Numbered from the stretch's first letter, positions 37,601 to 48,307 are shown. The stretch is 64,000 bases of DNA from Blastomussa wellsi (GCA_947652115.1 OX393561.1:42932113-42996112); one strand, 5' to 3'. Made by a program: numbers and translations. Notes: a model not told the origin generated them from the letters alone.

Positions 37601-38093
37601 CAAAAAACCACATCTGTATAAAGCTGAAAGCTTTCATGGCGCACGAATAAACAAAGTTTTTGTAGTGGCAATTCGAGTTTCCCATGAAAATATAGACAAT
37701 GGTTCACCTACCTGAGTTGTTCAAATACCACTGATCTTTGTAATAAGGGTCTAAAAAATATCCCCGTTTAGTCCTTCTCAAAATCTTTTGCTGAAGAGCA
37801 AATTTCACATGAGGCTCACGCAAAAGGTTGTGTGTGTGTTCCACGACATGCCGCCGAAACCGGCGCTTTCCAAGTGTTTTGTGTTCAAGCAAATGGTGTC
37901 CACTGAAACCCGCAATCTCTCCCCTGTTTATAAAACCATTTCTCTCCGCAAGATCGTCGACAAATCGCTTTTCTTTTTCGATGTAGACCACCCATGAGTT
38001 GCCATAAAAATCTCTTCCACTCCGAGGCTTCAAGGCAACGGAATTTAAAACAATACACGCTAAAAGCAACCCTCCCTTGGCTGCAAAAGCCAT
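28630..38093 (-). CDS. Furin-like proprotein convertase, membrane-anchored (five exons)
   Basis: A subtilisin-like serine protease of the secretory pathway that cuts precursors after paired basic residues. Exons 38093-37712, 33341-33116, 32764-32526, 31776-31474 and 29771-28630 join in frame to 763 residues. Order: signal peptide ([20 protein letters not shown]), prodomain ending in the self-cleavage site RRTKR (about residue 110), S8 catalytic domain with Asp in TILDDG, His in NKHGTRCAGE, oxyanion Asn in WATGNGG and Ser in [13 protein letters not shown], then the P domain ([12 protein letters not shown] ... GTWKIEISD). After that come a short Cys-rich segment, an acidic stretch and one transmembrane helix ([18 protein letters not shown]) with a cytosolic tail of about 50 residues. 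Parts resemble furin, PC1/3 and PC7 about equally, so I give no paralogue name. Exon 3 uses a weak donor (GAAG|GTGCTG), supported by phase and homology. Confidence 0.95.
29798..30798. mobile_element. TIR element (TTAAAGG...GACACTGTCA ends) carrying a nested element
   Basis: TTAAAGGCCTGGGACACTGTCA-type sequence at the left is mirrored by TGACAATGTCCCTTTAA at the right. Most of the right half is a second inserted element (30128-30777). The left end is only about 24 bp from the convertase exon 5 acceptor. No ORF of note. Confidence 0.7.
30128..30777. mobile_element. Nested TIR element, 650 bp, TIR ATACCGTAA(C/A)ATTCC
   Basis: ATACCGTAACATTCCAAAAA at the left and its inverse TTTTTGGAATTTTACGGTAT at the right. 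Both arms carry repeated AATAAGCCCC / GGGGCTTAT blocks. The interior holds minus-strand sequence (30336-30572) with no recognised domain. It sits a few bases inside the right end of the outer element. Confidence 0.8.
33342..37711. other. Convertase intron 1, no gene seen
   Basis: A 4.4-kb intron of the convertase gene. Apart from the SINE at 33445-33535 it is AT-rich, and I see neither conserved coding sequence nor long repeats. A 119-codon open frame at 36992-37351 on the plus strand shows no recognisable domain. Confidence 0.55.
33445..33535 (-). mobile_element. tRNA-derived SINE
   Basis: The minus strand reads CTCCTGTAGCTCAGTGGTTA then GAGC (A box), then GGTCATGGGCTCGACTGTCC (B box) and TTGGGGATC. 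Same family as 17330-17425. It is intronic in the convertase gene and in that gene's sense orientation. Confidence 0.75.
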
Positions 38094-39149
38094 TTTCTTG
38101 AAATGAATACAGTTCTTGGCGCCTTAGTAGCTTGTTTCTAAATAGTCATAGTCGACTCGGCGATGTTGGATCTAGGAGAGGCCAGTAGAATACTGGTTAC
38201 TGTAGGTACAGCAAGCCTCTTCGGCATCAAGCGACAAATAAAATCCTGCGTTTAATTTAGTATGCACAAAGAAACTTCCCGTGATTCTCGCCTGTCACCT
38301 GACACTGGCCCACGCGCGCAATATGACGTCACATTACGCGCGTTTGCAGCAGAGCTGAATTTCCGGTTTTCTCTCCATGTTCCAGTCTTTTCCACCCCCA
38401 CCGGACCACAAGAGAAATTTGGGGTTCACATTCCAAGCGATCGAGGCTGATTTTTTTTTTTATTTGATTAACCCGACCTCTTTCAATCACAAGTTCATTT
38501 CAAATGAAAAGCACAACGGACGTACTAAACAAATAAACCGAAAGCAGTCAAATTCCTACGAGGAGACAAACAGTTCAAATAATTCAAAACTGTCAGACTG
38601 CACTTATTTAAAGTTACGGCGGCCCGCTTGATCATTTGCGCGCATTTAATTTCGTGCCTCTTCTAAACAAATACTTCTAAATCCTATCGGTCGCTGCCCT
38701 TGTGTGTAATAGATCCAAAGCAAACATATCGGGAAGACAGGGATCGGGAAGGTGCTAAGTGAGATATGAAAACGCTTTTGTTATATTTAATCAGATTTAC
38801 CGACTTCGGAATTATAAAGTCATTATATGATACATGGTTTTAAACCACGCCCAAGGGTTTTTGTGTCCACAAAGCGGATGAAATTAGATTCATACAGTGA
38901 AATAATTACTGGCCGATTCTTCATTCCGTTTTGCAAGCGGTCTTGTGAAGAAGTTCGAGCCCAGCTGAGTAAGAAGCGGACGTGGGCAGTGGATATTTAA
39001 ATGCGCGCGTCCCGCTGGATCCTAAGACAACGCGTGGGGGATCTGAGGTGCACGGAAAATGGTGTACGGAAAGTTTGGGAGACTTTGTCAGCACAAGCAC
39101 TTTCGAATTCAAATAAAATCTCCCCGAGTTCTTGAAATAACTGATATTT

Positions 39150-39318
39150 CAGCGGCGGATCCAGGGGGAGGATCAGGGGGGCTCCGGACCCCCTTTCCGA
39201 ACCGACTTTTTTCTCTTTACTACTTGTTTGTCGATGTGTTTCTCACATCCTCAGGATCGTCTATTCAACTCAACTTTGGACTCCCCCCCCCCATCAAAAA
39301 TTCCTGGATCCGCCCCTG
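39150..39318. mobile_element. Small TIR element, 169 bp (GGCGGATCCAGG ends)
   Basis: CAGCGGCGGATCCAGG at the left is mirrored by CCTGGATCCGCCCCTG at the right, followed inward by G-runs and C-runs. Typical MITE size; no ORF. Confidence 0.75.
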
Positions 39319-40839
39319 ACAATCGTACGGGGGAGAGCAAAGATTAGAATTTTTTTCCCAACTAGTGAATGCAATGTGCGGTCTGGTTCTAATTTGAGTG
39401 CAGCATCTCTTCTTGTCTCGCGCGTTTTACGCGCACACTTTGCATACAATCATTGCCGCGCGTGGGACAAAGACGACTTTTTGACTGGTTGAATTGCTGC
39501 TAGTGGGTGCACTGAATTCATTATCGTGCCAAATTGAAGAAGTTGTAGAAGCGGTTTTTAATCCTCTGTGTTGCAAACGTGGCGTGTACGTTCTTTTTTA
39601 CTCTCGAATATTTTGGGCTTCCGTGCACGCTGAACTTGAAACCGCAAATTGGAGGCACGAGTCATCTGATAAGAAATTATCGCACAGCGGAGCAATAGTA
39701 ATTAGTTGAGTCGTCAAAATGGTGATTGGTTCAATCAAGTTCACTTCTCGAGGAATTTATGAAGTGCGCGCCTTACTTATCTTAGCCTTCCGATGGCTTC
39801 ATCAAAGTTAGAATCTCTCGCTAACTGGGACCATGGTATGCCATTAAATAAACTCAAGAGACGCTGCTGAATTAAAAACATCGACATTTAAAACATGCAC
39901 TTTATAATTATTAAAAGGTCAAGGATTTCTGCAAAATTTATACCGAAAATGATATATTTGAAAGCTGAAATTAATTTGCAAAAAGAGTAGACAATGCTCT
40001 CACATTTTACGATCTATCGCCCTTTGAAATGTGTTTTCCTTTTGAAAAACAGTTTTGGATTTTTCTTAGCTTAACTTGGAGCATACAAAGAAACTGTCTG
40101 TTCGTGTTGGCCCCGGCCTGATATACGCCCTTGCTAAGTTTGTTTTCGTTGTCTAACTGTTCTTCAAGGGTGGGAAATTAAAAATCGAAATTGTTTCGAC
40201 ATCGCTATTTAAAGATGGCAAATAAATATTGCGATATTACTACAGGAATACGTTTTGCGCCTGCTCTTAAAACTGAAGTGCCGTGCTAACATGTTTGGCA
40301 TAATCAATATTGGGTCTATAGTTGAGCAAAAGATACATCGATGCTAAAAATTCTGAAAAAATATAATAGGATGCAAAAACACGCTCCTGTTGTTTAAAAA
40401 AAACACGCCTTACCAAAAAATTTGGTTTTCCAAACAAAGTAAAGGTCGGTTTTCCACGCAGCTGGAAGGCAACAAACGAAACGATTTCAAACGCACGTAC
40501 ATCGTCAACACCAAACAAGTCGTCACCGTGTCGCGGCGTGCAGTGGTGGTATTTTGGCCCGTATTTTAGGAGCCTTTAATAAATATTGTGCCGACATAAA
40601 AATAGGACTAAAAAGATATTGTACTTTCCAATCATAGCGGAGAAGAAACTGTGATATATATATATGTTTGTATTAGACAGAAAAGTTTCAGTTGTCATGA
40701 AGCTCTTCGGAACCTCTAATTTCATTGGGTCTTGATACTAAGCTCTATTGTTTTAGGGCTAGGTCCATTGTTACTATTGTTTATATATAATTTTCTCAGC
40801 CAATCCTATCATTCCTATGAGACGTTCCAAAGAGCTTCG

Positions 40840-40930
40840 TGGCGACTAGGCTCGATTTCCAATCCGCCACTCTCTCGAGTCCGGTCTTCGTTCCTCCCCG
40901 GTTCCCGAACAGCGGCTGGTAATCGAGCAT
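40840..40930 (+). repeat. Dispersed repeat (CTCGATTTCC ... GAACAGCGGCTGG)
   Basis: CTCGATTTCC, CCGCCACTCTCTCGAGT and CCCGAACAGCGGCTGG occur in this order. The same order is seen on the minus strand at 54830-54750. Two copies in one window show a dispersed repeat; class unknown. Confidence 0.6.
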
Positions 40931-41080
40931 ACGTGGCGACAAGAGTTTATTTTTGTTATTGTTTATTGTTTTTTATATAATAACCAAATCAATGCGCGCG
41001 CTCTGATTGGTCAATCAGCTATGGTTTATTGTGCCAGTAAACTCATGGAAAAATCGTGCGTCTTCTGAATTATTATATAA

Positions 41081-41265
41081 AAGCAATAGACCACAAGCTT
41101 CTATGGTTAAAAGACTGATAAACCACTTGGGATGTTGGCAGAACACTCGGAGAATTCGTAAATCACTCGCCTGCGGCTCGTGATTTACAAATTCTTCTCG
41201 TGTTCTGCCAACATCCCGCGTGGTTTATCAGCTTATAAACCATAGAAACTTGTGGTCTATTGCTT
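41081..41265. repeat. Fold-back element, 185 bp (family with GCCGCAGGCGAG core)
   Basis: A nearly perfect palindrome: AAGCAATAGACCACAAGCTT at the left is mirrored by AACTTGTGGTCTATTGCTT at the right. The turn ACTCGCCTGCGGCTCGTG matches the turn of 6458-6634 while the rest of the stem differs. CACTC/GAGTG blocks again recur every 19-20 bp. Confidence 0.88.
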
Positions 41266-41737
41266 AAGTATGCTACCTGCTCGCGGTTTACCGTTGGACT
41301 AATTTCGATATTGATTTTTTTCTTCAGAAAATAACGCTGAATGGTGATTCAAAAACATAATCTCGAGACACTGGTAATCAAAACAGGAACTGAAGGATAA
41401 AATATGGCCGACGCAAAATGAACGCTACAAGATCCAAGTGATAATTCTGGCTGCGTCGGTTTAGTGAAACATTCGTTACAAAATGTGCGTAGCTAAATTT
41501 CTAGCATCTGTTCTATATTATGGAAAAAGGAACCACAAAAATTGATAACATATGCAAAATAACAACGTTGAACTTTTCAGTATTTTAAATACAACCGTCC
41601 GAGGTCTTCCCACCTTTATTATTCAATGATGGCAGTTATGACACCCAGATCTAAGATTATATTATCTAAGATTTTTTAATTAAACGTTTGTTTAATTCGA
41701 AACACATTTATTTCACTTGTTGGTGACGTGGTAAGCT

Positions 41738-42279
41738 TAAGGACGTTCGCGAAAAAAATTTCTACCATTGATTTTTTTTCTGAAACTCTCACCACTGTAA
41801 GATAATGAGTAACTGATGTCAGGAATGCAAAAAAAAAAATTGGGGGTCACCGACTTGGTTTTGGAGATAACACATGCCCAGAAGAACACCCTAAATCTGA
41901 AAACTCGCGCTTCGTTAGTGGATACGGCTACAGTGTCTGTAAGTAAAATTTCGCGTTTAGCGACCACATTTCCACTCGCCTAACAGCCGCAAGATGGCAG
42001 ACTTCGATGTCCTCTGGGCAGAAAACGTCAACATTTTTAAGTTCCCACATTGATTTTTTGTTCATTTTTGGACAATCTGCCGAGAATTGTAAATAAAATC
42101 AGTTCATGGAAAAAAGGTAGGGGTCACCGACCATTTAAGAGAGTAAACTACCAGCAAAGCTACGAAACGGCTTCTGGCCCGTTGTTTTTCCTCAGCGCGC
42201 GCGCTCGATGGATGACGTGGCGTCACGAATTCCGTGCGCAGTAACGATTCGCACAAACAATTGGCGCGAACGTCCTTAA
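41738..42279. mobile_element. MITE, TIR TAAGGACGTTCGCG, copy 2
   Basis: TAAGGACGTTCGCG at the left and CGCGAACGTCCTTAA at the right bound a 542-bp element. It shares long interior blocks (ACCACTGTAAGATAATGA, GGTAGGGGTCACC, CTCGATGGATGACGTGGC) with the copy at 9937-10338. No ORF of note. Confidence 0.88.
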
Positions 42280-42669
42280 ATTGAAAATAACACCTGAAAG
42301 CTGTATCGTCTTAAAATATTCACATTTCATACCTAATAAAATAAATATGTAGAAGATGTAAAAGTTTTTTTCCAGCATTTCAAGAACAGTTGGCACAGAT
42401 TGCACGTAGCACTTGAAACTTGTGGTCGAAAATGCGAAGGCGCCTTTTTGTTCAGTTAAAACGTAGCCATAGTTGGGCGGCAACCTCGACCAGACTTGCA
42501 ATAGTAAATCTGGCGCATTTGTACGCAAGAGGGTCTGCGTATGAGGTAAGGAAAGCCAAGCTGGGCCTGTGCACGAGGAACAAGTGGCTCTGGGGACGAG
42601 AATGCAGGTTACCGCGAAGACCGACCTCGTTCCCAAGGTCTTTTCCCTGGCTTGGTGGCGGTAATATTG

Positions 42670-42960
42670 CTCTGTGAAAAGCCATGGCCTGAGATTTAGC
42701 CTGATTGACAGGCAAATAGTTTCTGCGGAGCCAGGGCGTGAGGCGATCCAGATTATTTTGCAATTTTAATTGGATACTGATTGTACAAGTTACTAGAGGA
42801 GTAGTCTGTAGTGTCATCGGCGTACAGTCTTAAAGAACATTCGCGCAGCCATTGCGTGACGACCCTAATAAACTTTCTGGACATAACATGTTCATGTAAT
42901 GTCAAGAACGTTTATGTCGTTCAGAAAAACATTAAATAGTAGAGGAGCCATGGGGGACAC
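42670..42960 (-). mobile_element. LINE reverse transcriptase fragment (decayed)
   Basis: Minus-strand translation gives APLLFNVFLNDINVLD (42955-42905) and LYADDTT (42826-42807, the catalytic YADD). In another frame it gives QLKLQNNLDRLTPWLRRNYL and VNQAKSQAMAF. These are successive RT palm and thumb motifs of a CR1/L2-type LINE with frameshifts and a deletion. It is not functional. Confidence 0.78.
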
Positions 42961-43360
42961 CATACTTTATTATTTTCCAGTCTGACCATACATAATCCTG
43001 TTAGTCAGCGGCAACTAAATTGTCCGAGAAAGTTGTCGGTCTCCTATATGTGAGGTCATGGTGAAATATTTCTCATTTAATTTTAGAGGACGCAACTTTC
43101 ATCCCGGTGCGAGAAGAAAAAGTCGTACCGTCTTTATATAAACCGTTTTTTCGTAGCTAGGGTATCGAGCCATTCATCCAGCAACAGGTCATCTGCAGTT
43201 GTAACATCGATGTCTTACAGATTACAACAAACTGTGACGTAAAAAAGGAATATGAGACAAAAAGTCATACCGCGTTTACATGATACCGGAATGGATTTCC
43301 GTACCGGAATGAAATTCTCGCCCTTATTTTTTATATCAGTTACATTCATCTTTATAGAAA

Positions 43361-43424
43361 TTTGTATTTAGCTCTTATTAACCGAGCAGGAGGTATTTAG
43401 CTCTTATTAACCGAGCAGGAGGTA
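43361..43424. repeat. 31-bp direct tandem duplication
   Basis: Two adjacent copies of GTATTTAGCTCTTATTAACC followed by GAGCAGGAG. Probably a recent slip or unequal exchange; no function suggested. Confidence 0.8.
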
Positions 43425-43429
43425 GGTAT

Positions 43430-44118
43430 GGGAGAATCTTGACCGAGGTCGTGATAGACTTTCTCAACGTCGTTCGTTTCTCATTTCCGGTTTGGTAGTA
43501 GCGCCTCACGCTCGCTTTCGCTTTGAGAGCTCGACTTGTTAGCCTGTGAACAGCCGCCCCTCCCCTCCAAAAAAAATCGGAGGGAGGGGCGGCTGTACAC
43601 TGGCTATTGACTTGTAGGCAAGTCTAAGGTTGTGAGTACAGACGTGAGTACAGACCGAACGCATTGAGGTCTGTACCCACGACCGAGGTCAACTGAGATT
43701 CTCCCTTAGCTTAGGCTAAGCTCCGTTAAAAAGATACATGGCCAAACGGAAACTTACATTTGCTTAACGAGACTGTTTCGTTCTCGCTGACATTATGTTT
43801 GCGAACGGCGATGAGCTGAACTTAAATTTGCAAACGTTGGTCGTATCTTTACTTTTTATTCTTGTCAAGCTTTTTTAATTTTCCATTTAGTATTTTTAGA
43901 GAAACAGGGGACAATGTGTTCCTGTTTTTTTTGTAACTTTCAGACCCAAAAATACAACCGATCAATAGCTAGATGCCAGTTAAGATGTAGACTTGCCTAC
44001 AAGTCGAGCTCTCAGAGCGAAAGCGAGCGTGAGGCGCGAGATCTGCTACCAAACCGGAAACGAGAAGCGAACGACTTTGAGAAAGTCTAGTCAAGATGGG
44101 TAAATCTAGACCGCGGTC
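43430..44118. repeat. Fold-back element, about 690 bp, with nested hairpin insertion
   Basis: Left arm 43440-43626 (AGACTTTCTCAACGTCGTTC, TCCGGTTTGGTAGTAGCGCC, CTCACGCTCGCTTTCGCT) is complementary to right arm 43987-44118. The left arm is interrupted at 43540-43608 by a separate hairpin element. The loop between the arms has no ORF. Confidence 0.8.
43540..43608. mobile_element. 69-bp hairpin element with 7-bp target duplication
   Basis: TAGCCTGTGAACAGCCGCCC at the left and GGGGCGGCTGTACACTGGCT at the right form a short stem. GACTTGT is duplicated on both sides (43533-43539 and 43609-43615). The right arm of the host fold-back, which lacks this element, shows the uninterrupted CTACAAGTCGAGCTC, confirming an insertion. 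Confidence 0.8.
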
Positions 44119-44907
44119 AATATCGAATTCGTGAATTCGCTAGTTTCCAGCTGTCCACATGAGACACGGCCATATAATAAGGGACCGGTCATTATTTATC
44201 GCCTGGGGGGGGTCGGAGTATTTTTGTTGTCACGTCGGAGCATTTACCTGATCCCCCCGTAGAGTATCTAGTTTTTCAAAGATCCCCCCTTATTGGTAGT
44301 GGAAAGTTTCATGATCCCCCCCCTCTGGCAACTGTTTTCTCTACAAGTTCCGCTTCTTTATAACGCCGCGTTAATTTTCTTCATCAGTTTGAAATTAAAA
44401 AACACACCTTTCGCATTATTTATTTTATTAGAAAGTATTTTTCCTTCACTTTGCGACAATTTAAATCGCGTCAATTTCTAGTAAGTCCGCTGGTTTATAG
44501 TCTGCATTTGACGTACGCACGAGGGAGCCCCCACATTTTTTTTCCACTCGCTTCGCTTGCGTCACGTTCTACATTTCCGTTTTAATTTAATTTTATTATT
44601 TGTAAGCATAGTTAAATATTTAACACTGTTATTTACCTCTGATCTGCAAATTATAGGGTTGTCTTTCAGATGCCGGGAATAACCCTATCTAAATTATAGT
44701 GAACACAAATACCAGGATTTGCAGTCTTTAATAAATACAAAGAATTAATGTCCGCGTCGTTTCGATGTTTCAATGTTAATGGACCAGTATCACGAAGAAA
44801 TTGCCGCGTTTTCCTTCATGATGATTTTAGTGACATCGAAACGTCAGACAACATTTACTAGCTTTTATATTTTTACGAAGACTGCAAAGCCATCATTTAT
44901 TTACCTG

Positions 44908-45073
44908 GTCATTGTCGATATCTGATACAAGCCGCTCAGTTCTCGCCCTTCGCTCGCTTCGCTTTTCATTATGGCATCGTTTATGGTACTTCCATCACTT
45001 AAATCCAAATGCTTTCCAAGCTGATCACCATTATCGTCCAGATTGCTAAGCTTTTCTGTCATATCTTCCATTC
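44908..45073 (-). CDS. Possible first coding exon, divergent from the SAM-like ORF
   Basis: The minus strand opens MEDMTEKLSNLDDNGDQL and stays open for 55 codons to ACCAG|GTAAAT, a good splice donor at 44907. Composition is acidic and polar with no family I recognise. No convincing second exon is visible before the left TIR, so the rest may be deleted or this may be chance. It lies 219 bp from the plus-strand ORF start, in divergent orientation. Confidence 0.3.
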
Positions 45074-45291
45074 TCGCTCAATTACAATGTCTGAAGTCCA
45101 ACTGTCGGGAAATCTTCTCAGCGCGCTTATTAAATAATGCTTTGTTGGTGTGACGTACTATTAACTAACATCGTTGTGACATATTAACTTTAACTTTATC
45201 TTTCACATATTAACATATAAAACCTACCTTTAGCCGAAACGTGGGCACAGAACTCGTTTAATTGCGCTGATTTGCTTTCATTATTTTTTCA

Positions 45292-46060
45292 ATGGATAAA
45301 GAAATTGACTATCTTTTAACAAAAGCTGACTTGAGCAATTACACAATTGGTGTTGCAAAGGTCGAGCATTTCCTGGACGTTGATGACGAAACTCTTGAGC
45401 GAGACATTGGACTAACGAAGATACAAACTCGCCGTCTGAGGCGTTTCTTCGCTCAGATAAAAGGCGAAGGCCGTTTGCAAGTGATGAGCTCAAATATTTC
45501 CAGGAAGCTCAAGAGCGAGTGAAGGCCTTACACCAAGAGCTGCAGAAAGCCTCCAATGCGCTCACGACCACCCTCATGAGCTTGAAGAGAAAGTTCCCAT
45601 CTCCCATGGGGAACAACGGCCTATCCCGAAGAAAAAAAGAAAACAAGAGAAAAGTGAAAAAAACAAGGAGAAAAGGTTACGTCAGCGAGCAGCAATTCTC
45701 CTAGAAAAACTTACCTCAAAAGAGGTAGCTAAAGAGGTTTTCGATTCACTCGAAAAGAATACTTACAAATGTGTCTCAAGTATTAATGCAGGATTCACTG
45801 CGAGATTTGTCAAGCGTCTCCACCTGGATCCTCTGCTATGGCTTTTGGAAAGAGGCGTGTTTGAAACAGAGCTGGCACGCAATTTGAAAGTGGTAGTGGC
45901 CAGAATGAACGAAGAGAATAGCAGTAATGGTGCTGAAAGAGGGTCAAGTTCGGGCGAGGATTCCGATGAATCTGACGTGGAGACTGTGCAAGAGCCAGTG
46001 GAGAGGGCTGCCGAAGATTCTGACACGGAAGCGGAACAAGATACAGCCTCACCAAAATAA
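45292..46060 (+). pseudogene. Element-borne SAM-like, NLS-containing, acidic-tailed protein gene, frameshifted
   Basis: Three overlapping frames together look like one protein of about 255 residues. Frame 1 (from ATG 45292) has a helical domain with VEHFLDVDDETLERDIG and LTKIQTRRLRRFF, resembling a SAM domain. Frame 2 (from about 45471) is a coiled coil (DELKYFQEAQERVKALHQEL). Frame 3 (from about 45560) has the SV40-type nuclear signal PKKKRKQ, a conserved-looking block (KEVAKEVFDSLEKNTYKCVS, LDPLLWLLERGVFETELARN) and an acidic Ser/Glu/Asp tail ending at the TAA at 46058. Both junctions need -1 shifts; no intron consensus explains them, so I call it broken. Likely a nuclear DNA-binding or accessory protein of the element, but the function is unknown. 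Confidence 0.65.
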
Positions 46061-48307
46061 ACACTTTTTTATTTGTTGTTTTCATTCGGCCGCGTATTAA
46101 AATAATGAACGTTTATGATTTTAGATTACGATTCTCTATAAAACAAACTGAAACATCATGAAACAATTTTGAGCAATTGTAAGTATTCCATTCTCAAAAT
46201 CTTGATTACCTTTCTAATTCCAATAGATCGTGCCTGATTAACAACGTGTATGTTAGACTACGATAGTGATACTTTTTTTACAAAATGGAGGGTCTGTAAA
46301 AGGGTTTGGGTTTTGTGTCTGGGCTAGAATAAAGTTTATATAATACAAAATACAACTGAACTGATCCCCCCCATTATGCTTGTCAATTACGGCTGATCCC
46401 CCCTAAAGGTCTTCAAAAAACCATGTGATCCCCCCCTAAATACTCCGACCCCCCCCAGGCGATAAATAATGACCGGTCCCTAAGAAGATATAGTACACAT
46501 ACAGTGTTTTTGTTTTGGAGATAAAAAGTTTGAGAAGATGGTTGCCAGGTTCTGCTCACACAGAAATGATACAATATTTCCAAGTTATTTTAAGATTTAA
46601 AAATATGACCAAAATTTAAACGTAACATCTAGAGCATTTATCTTCCCTATAAGTTCGACCCTGTCCTCTCTTAGCACCAAAGACGGGGCAACAGTATATA
46701 AAGAACGACAGTCGCCGCACATTCAAAAAGACAGAAAGTCCTTAATTTCCTTACCCCAGAAAACTTGATTACGTTAAACACTACAAAACATAAACTTGGG
46801 TAAAGCCTTCCTTTCTGTCTTCTCTATCTTGAAGCGTTTTGGGGAGCAGGGGAGGGGGGACGCAAAAGGAAAGACTGAGCCGGTGTAAGTAAACATATTT
46901 GGTCATGTATTTATTTGGTGGCTTAGGAGATGATCCAAGGGCCTCTGTGGGGCGTCGATCAGATAAAGCCACTGGGACGGCAGGGAGTCATTATGATGTT
47001 GTATCATGAGCTCGATCGATCAAGCGGCACGTAGCACATTTGATGAAGCGAGAAGTGAAGTGTAAACTTCCAATATTAAAATACTCTTTAGTTCGGCCAA
47101 TAAGCAGTACTAAACGTGGCGACGTCGTGATAAATTATTACAATAGGGCCGCCAAATCTAGGCACACGATACGAAGACGCTTCTGAGCTCTTTTTTGGGC
47201 CAAAAAGCAACAGTTTACCACAAGGCTTTACAGATAATACGACTTAACAAAAACAGGCTTAATTTGTTGAGTTTGGGCAACTCATATTTTTTGGGCAGCA
47301 AGAGAAATTTGGGTAAGGCAACTTGGGAGAATTTTTTGGGCAAATGGCTCACCGACTCCAACCCCCCACCCCCTCCTACAAAAGTGCCAATAAACAATAT
47401 TCCCGACAAAAGTCATGTTTATGTCATTGGTGTAAAATTTCCGCAGTACTTCAATCAAGTGAACGACGTTTCGCTTCTTGTAAACGGACGACAATAACTT
47501 GCTTCTAGCCTATCTTCAAGTCTAAATCCGAATTTTTTGTTTGTATTCTTCCCATTTATAACAAGTATACCGATTTTTCCCTCTGAAAACTATGCGTCTT
47601 GTGTGCAACTTAACTTCAAAGCTTGCTGTTCGCTCGTACGCACCTCGATGGTTTTCCCGCTTCAAACGGTCTGAACGTAATCTGATTGGTTTAAATTCAT
47701 CGCGTGAACCAATCAGCTTCAGGGCCGTTGCGGCCCGCACATACAGCGTGTGTTTTGACGATCAATTTGGCCAAGTATATGGATAATAATTAATCTTAAT
47801 TATAACAAAATTCGAGAAAAATCTCCGCAAAGCAAAACCTGTTGACGATTTATCATCACTGTGATAAAATAGGCAATGATTGAAAATGAAAGTTCTAGAA
47901 GTTTCAGTCGTATTAAGGAACCAAAGAAAAAGGGCGCGCATGCGCAGCACGCAAACCTTGTTATTGGTCACCATGTTATTGGACACTTTGTTATTGGACA
48001 ATTTAGCTACTCGCGCTCCAATTTGGTCAAAAATAGGGCGTGCTAAGAACCAATCAGATTCGAGAATTTTTAAAATGAAATGAAAATCATTTGCTTAATT
48101 GTGAATTAAGCCAGACACATTTCACTGATAGCCTTGACATACCTTTGATAAACGTCAAAGGAGCACTATCCAAAATGTCCAAAGGGCCTCCCTATCCTAG
48201 CCTGCGTTAAAGACGTAATATAACCTCGTTACGTCTGCGACGCAGGTACCCTATCCCGGCCTAATAGGATGCATTTGATTAGTAAATTGCATGCTGATCA
48301 GTTTTTG

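Larger units (their letters stand above)
44181..46480 (+). mobile_element. Complete 2300-bp TIR element with TAA target duplication
   Basis: Ends are a perfect 43-bp inverted repeat (44181-44223 and 46438-46480) starting GGGACCGGTCATTATTTATC and including a run of eight G. TAA flanks both sides (44178-44180, 46481-46483). A 3-bp TWA duplication is typical of PIF/Harbinger elements, but I see no DDE transposase or Myb-like protein. Just inside each end lie three GATCCCCCC motifs about 31-32 bp apart. The interior encodes a decayed SAM-like/NLS/acidic protein on the plus strand and an open minus-strand exon. The identical TIRs point to a fairly recent insertion. Superfamily is uncertain. Confidence 0.88.
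38094..48307. other. Repeat-rich intergenic region, no host gene recognised
   Basis: No conserved host exon was found over these 10 kb. The first few hundred bases upstream of 38093 should contain the convertase promoter (CG-rich around 38280-38350, no clear TATA). The rest is a mosaic of the elements listed separately. Unassigned stretches at 39320-40830, 46490-47590 and 47800-48180 contain only short ORFs without family resemblance. Confidence 0.55.

Noticed and set aside
42829..42860. Third TAAGGAC(A/G)TTCGCG element end
   Set aside because: CTTAAAGAACATTCGCGC resembles the TIR, but no partner end or interior blocks are found nearby.
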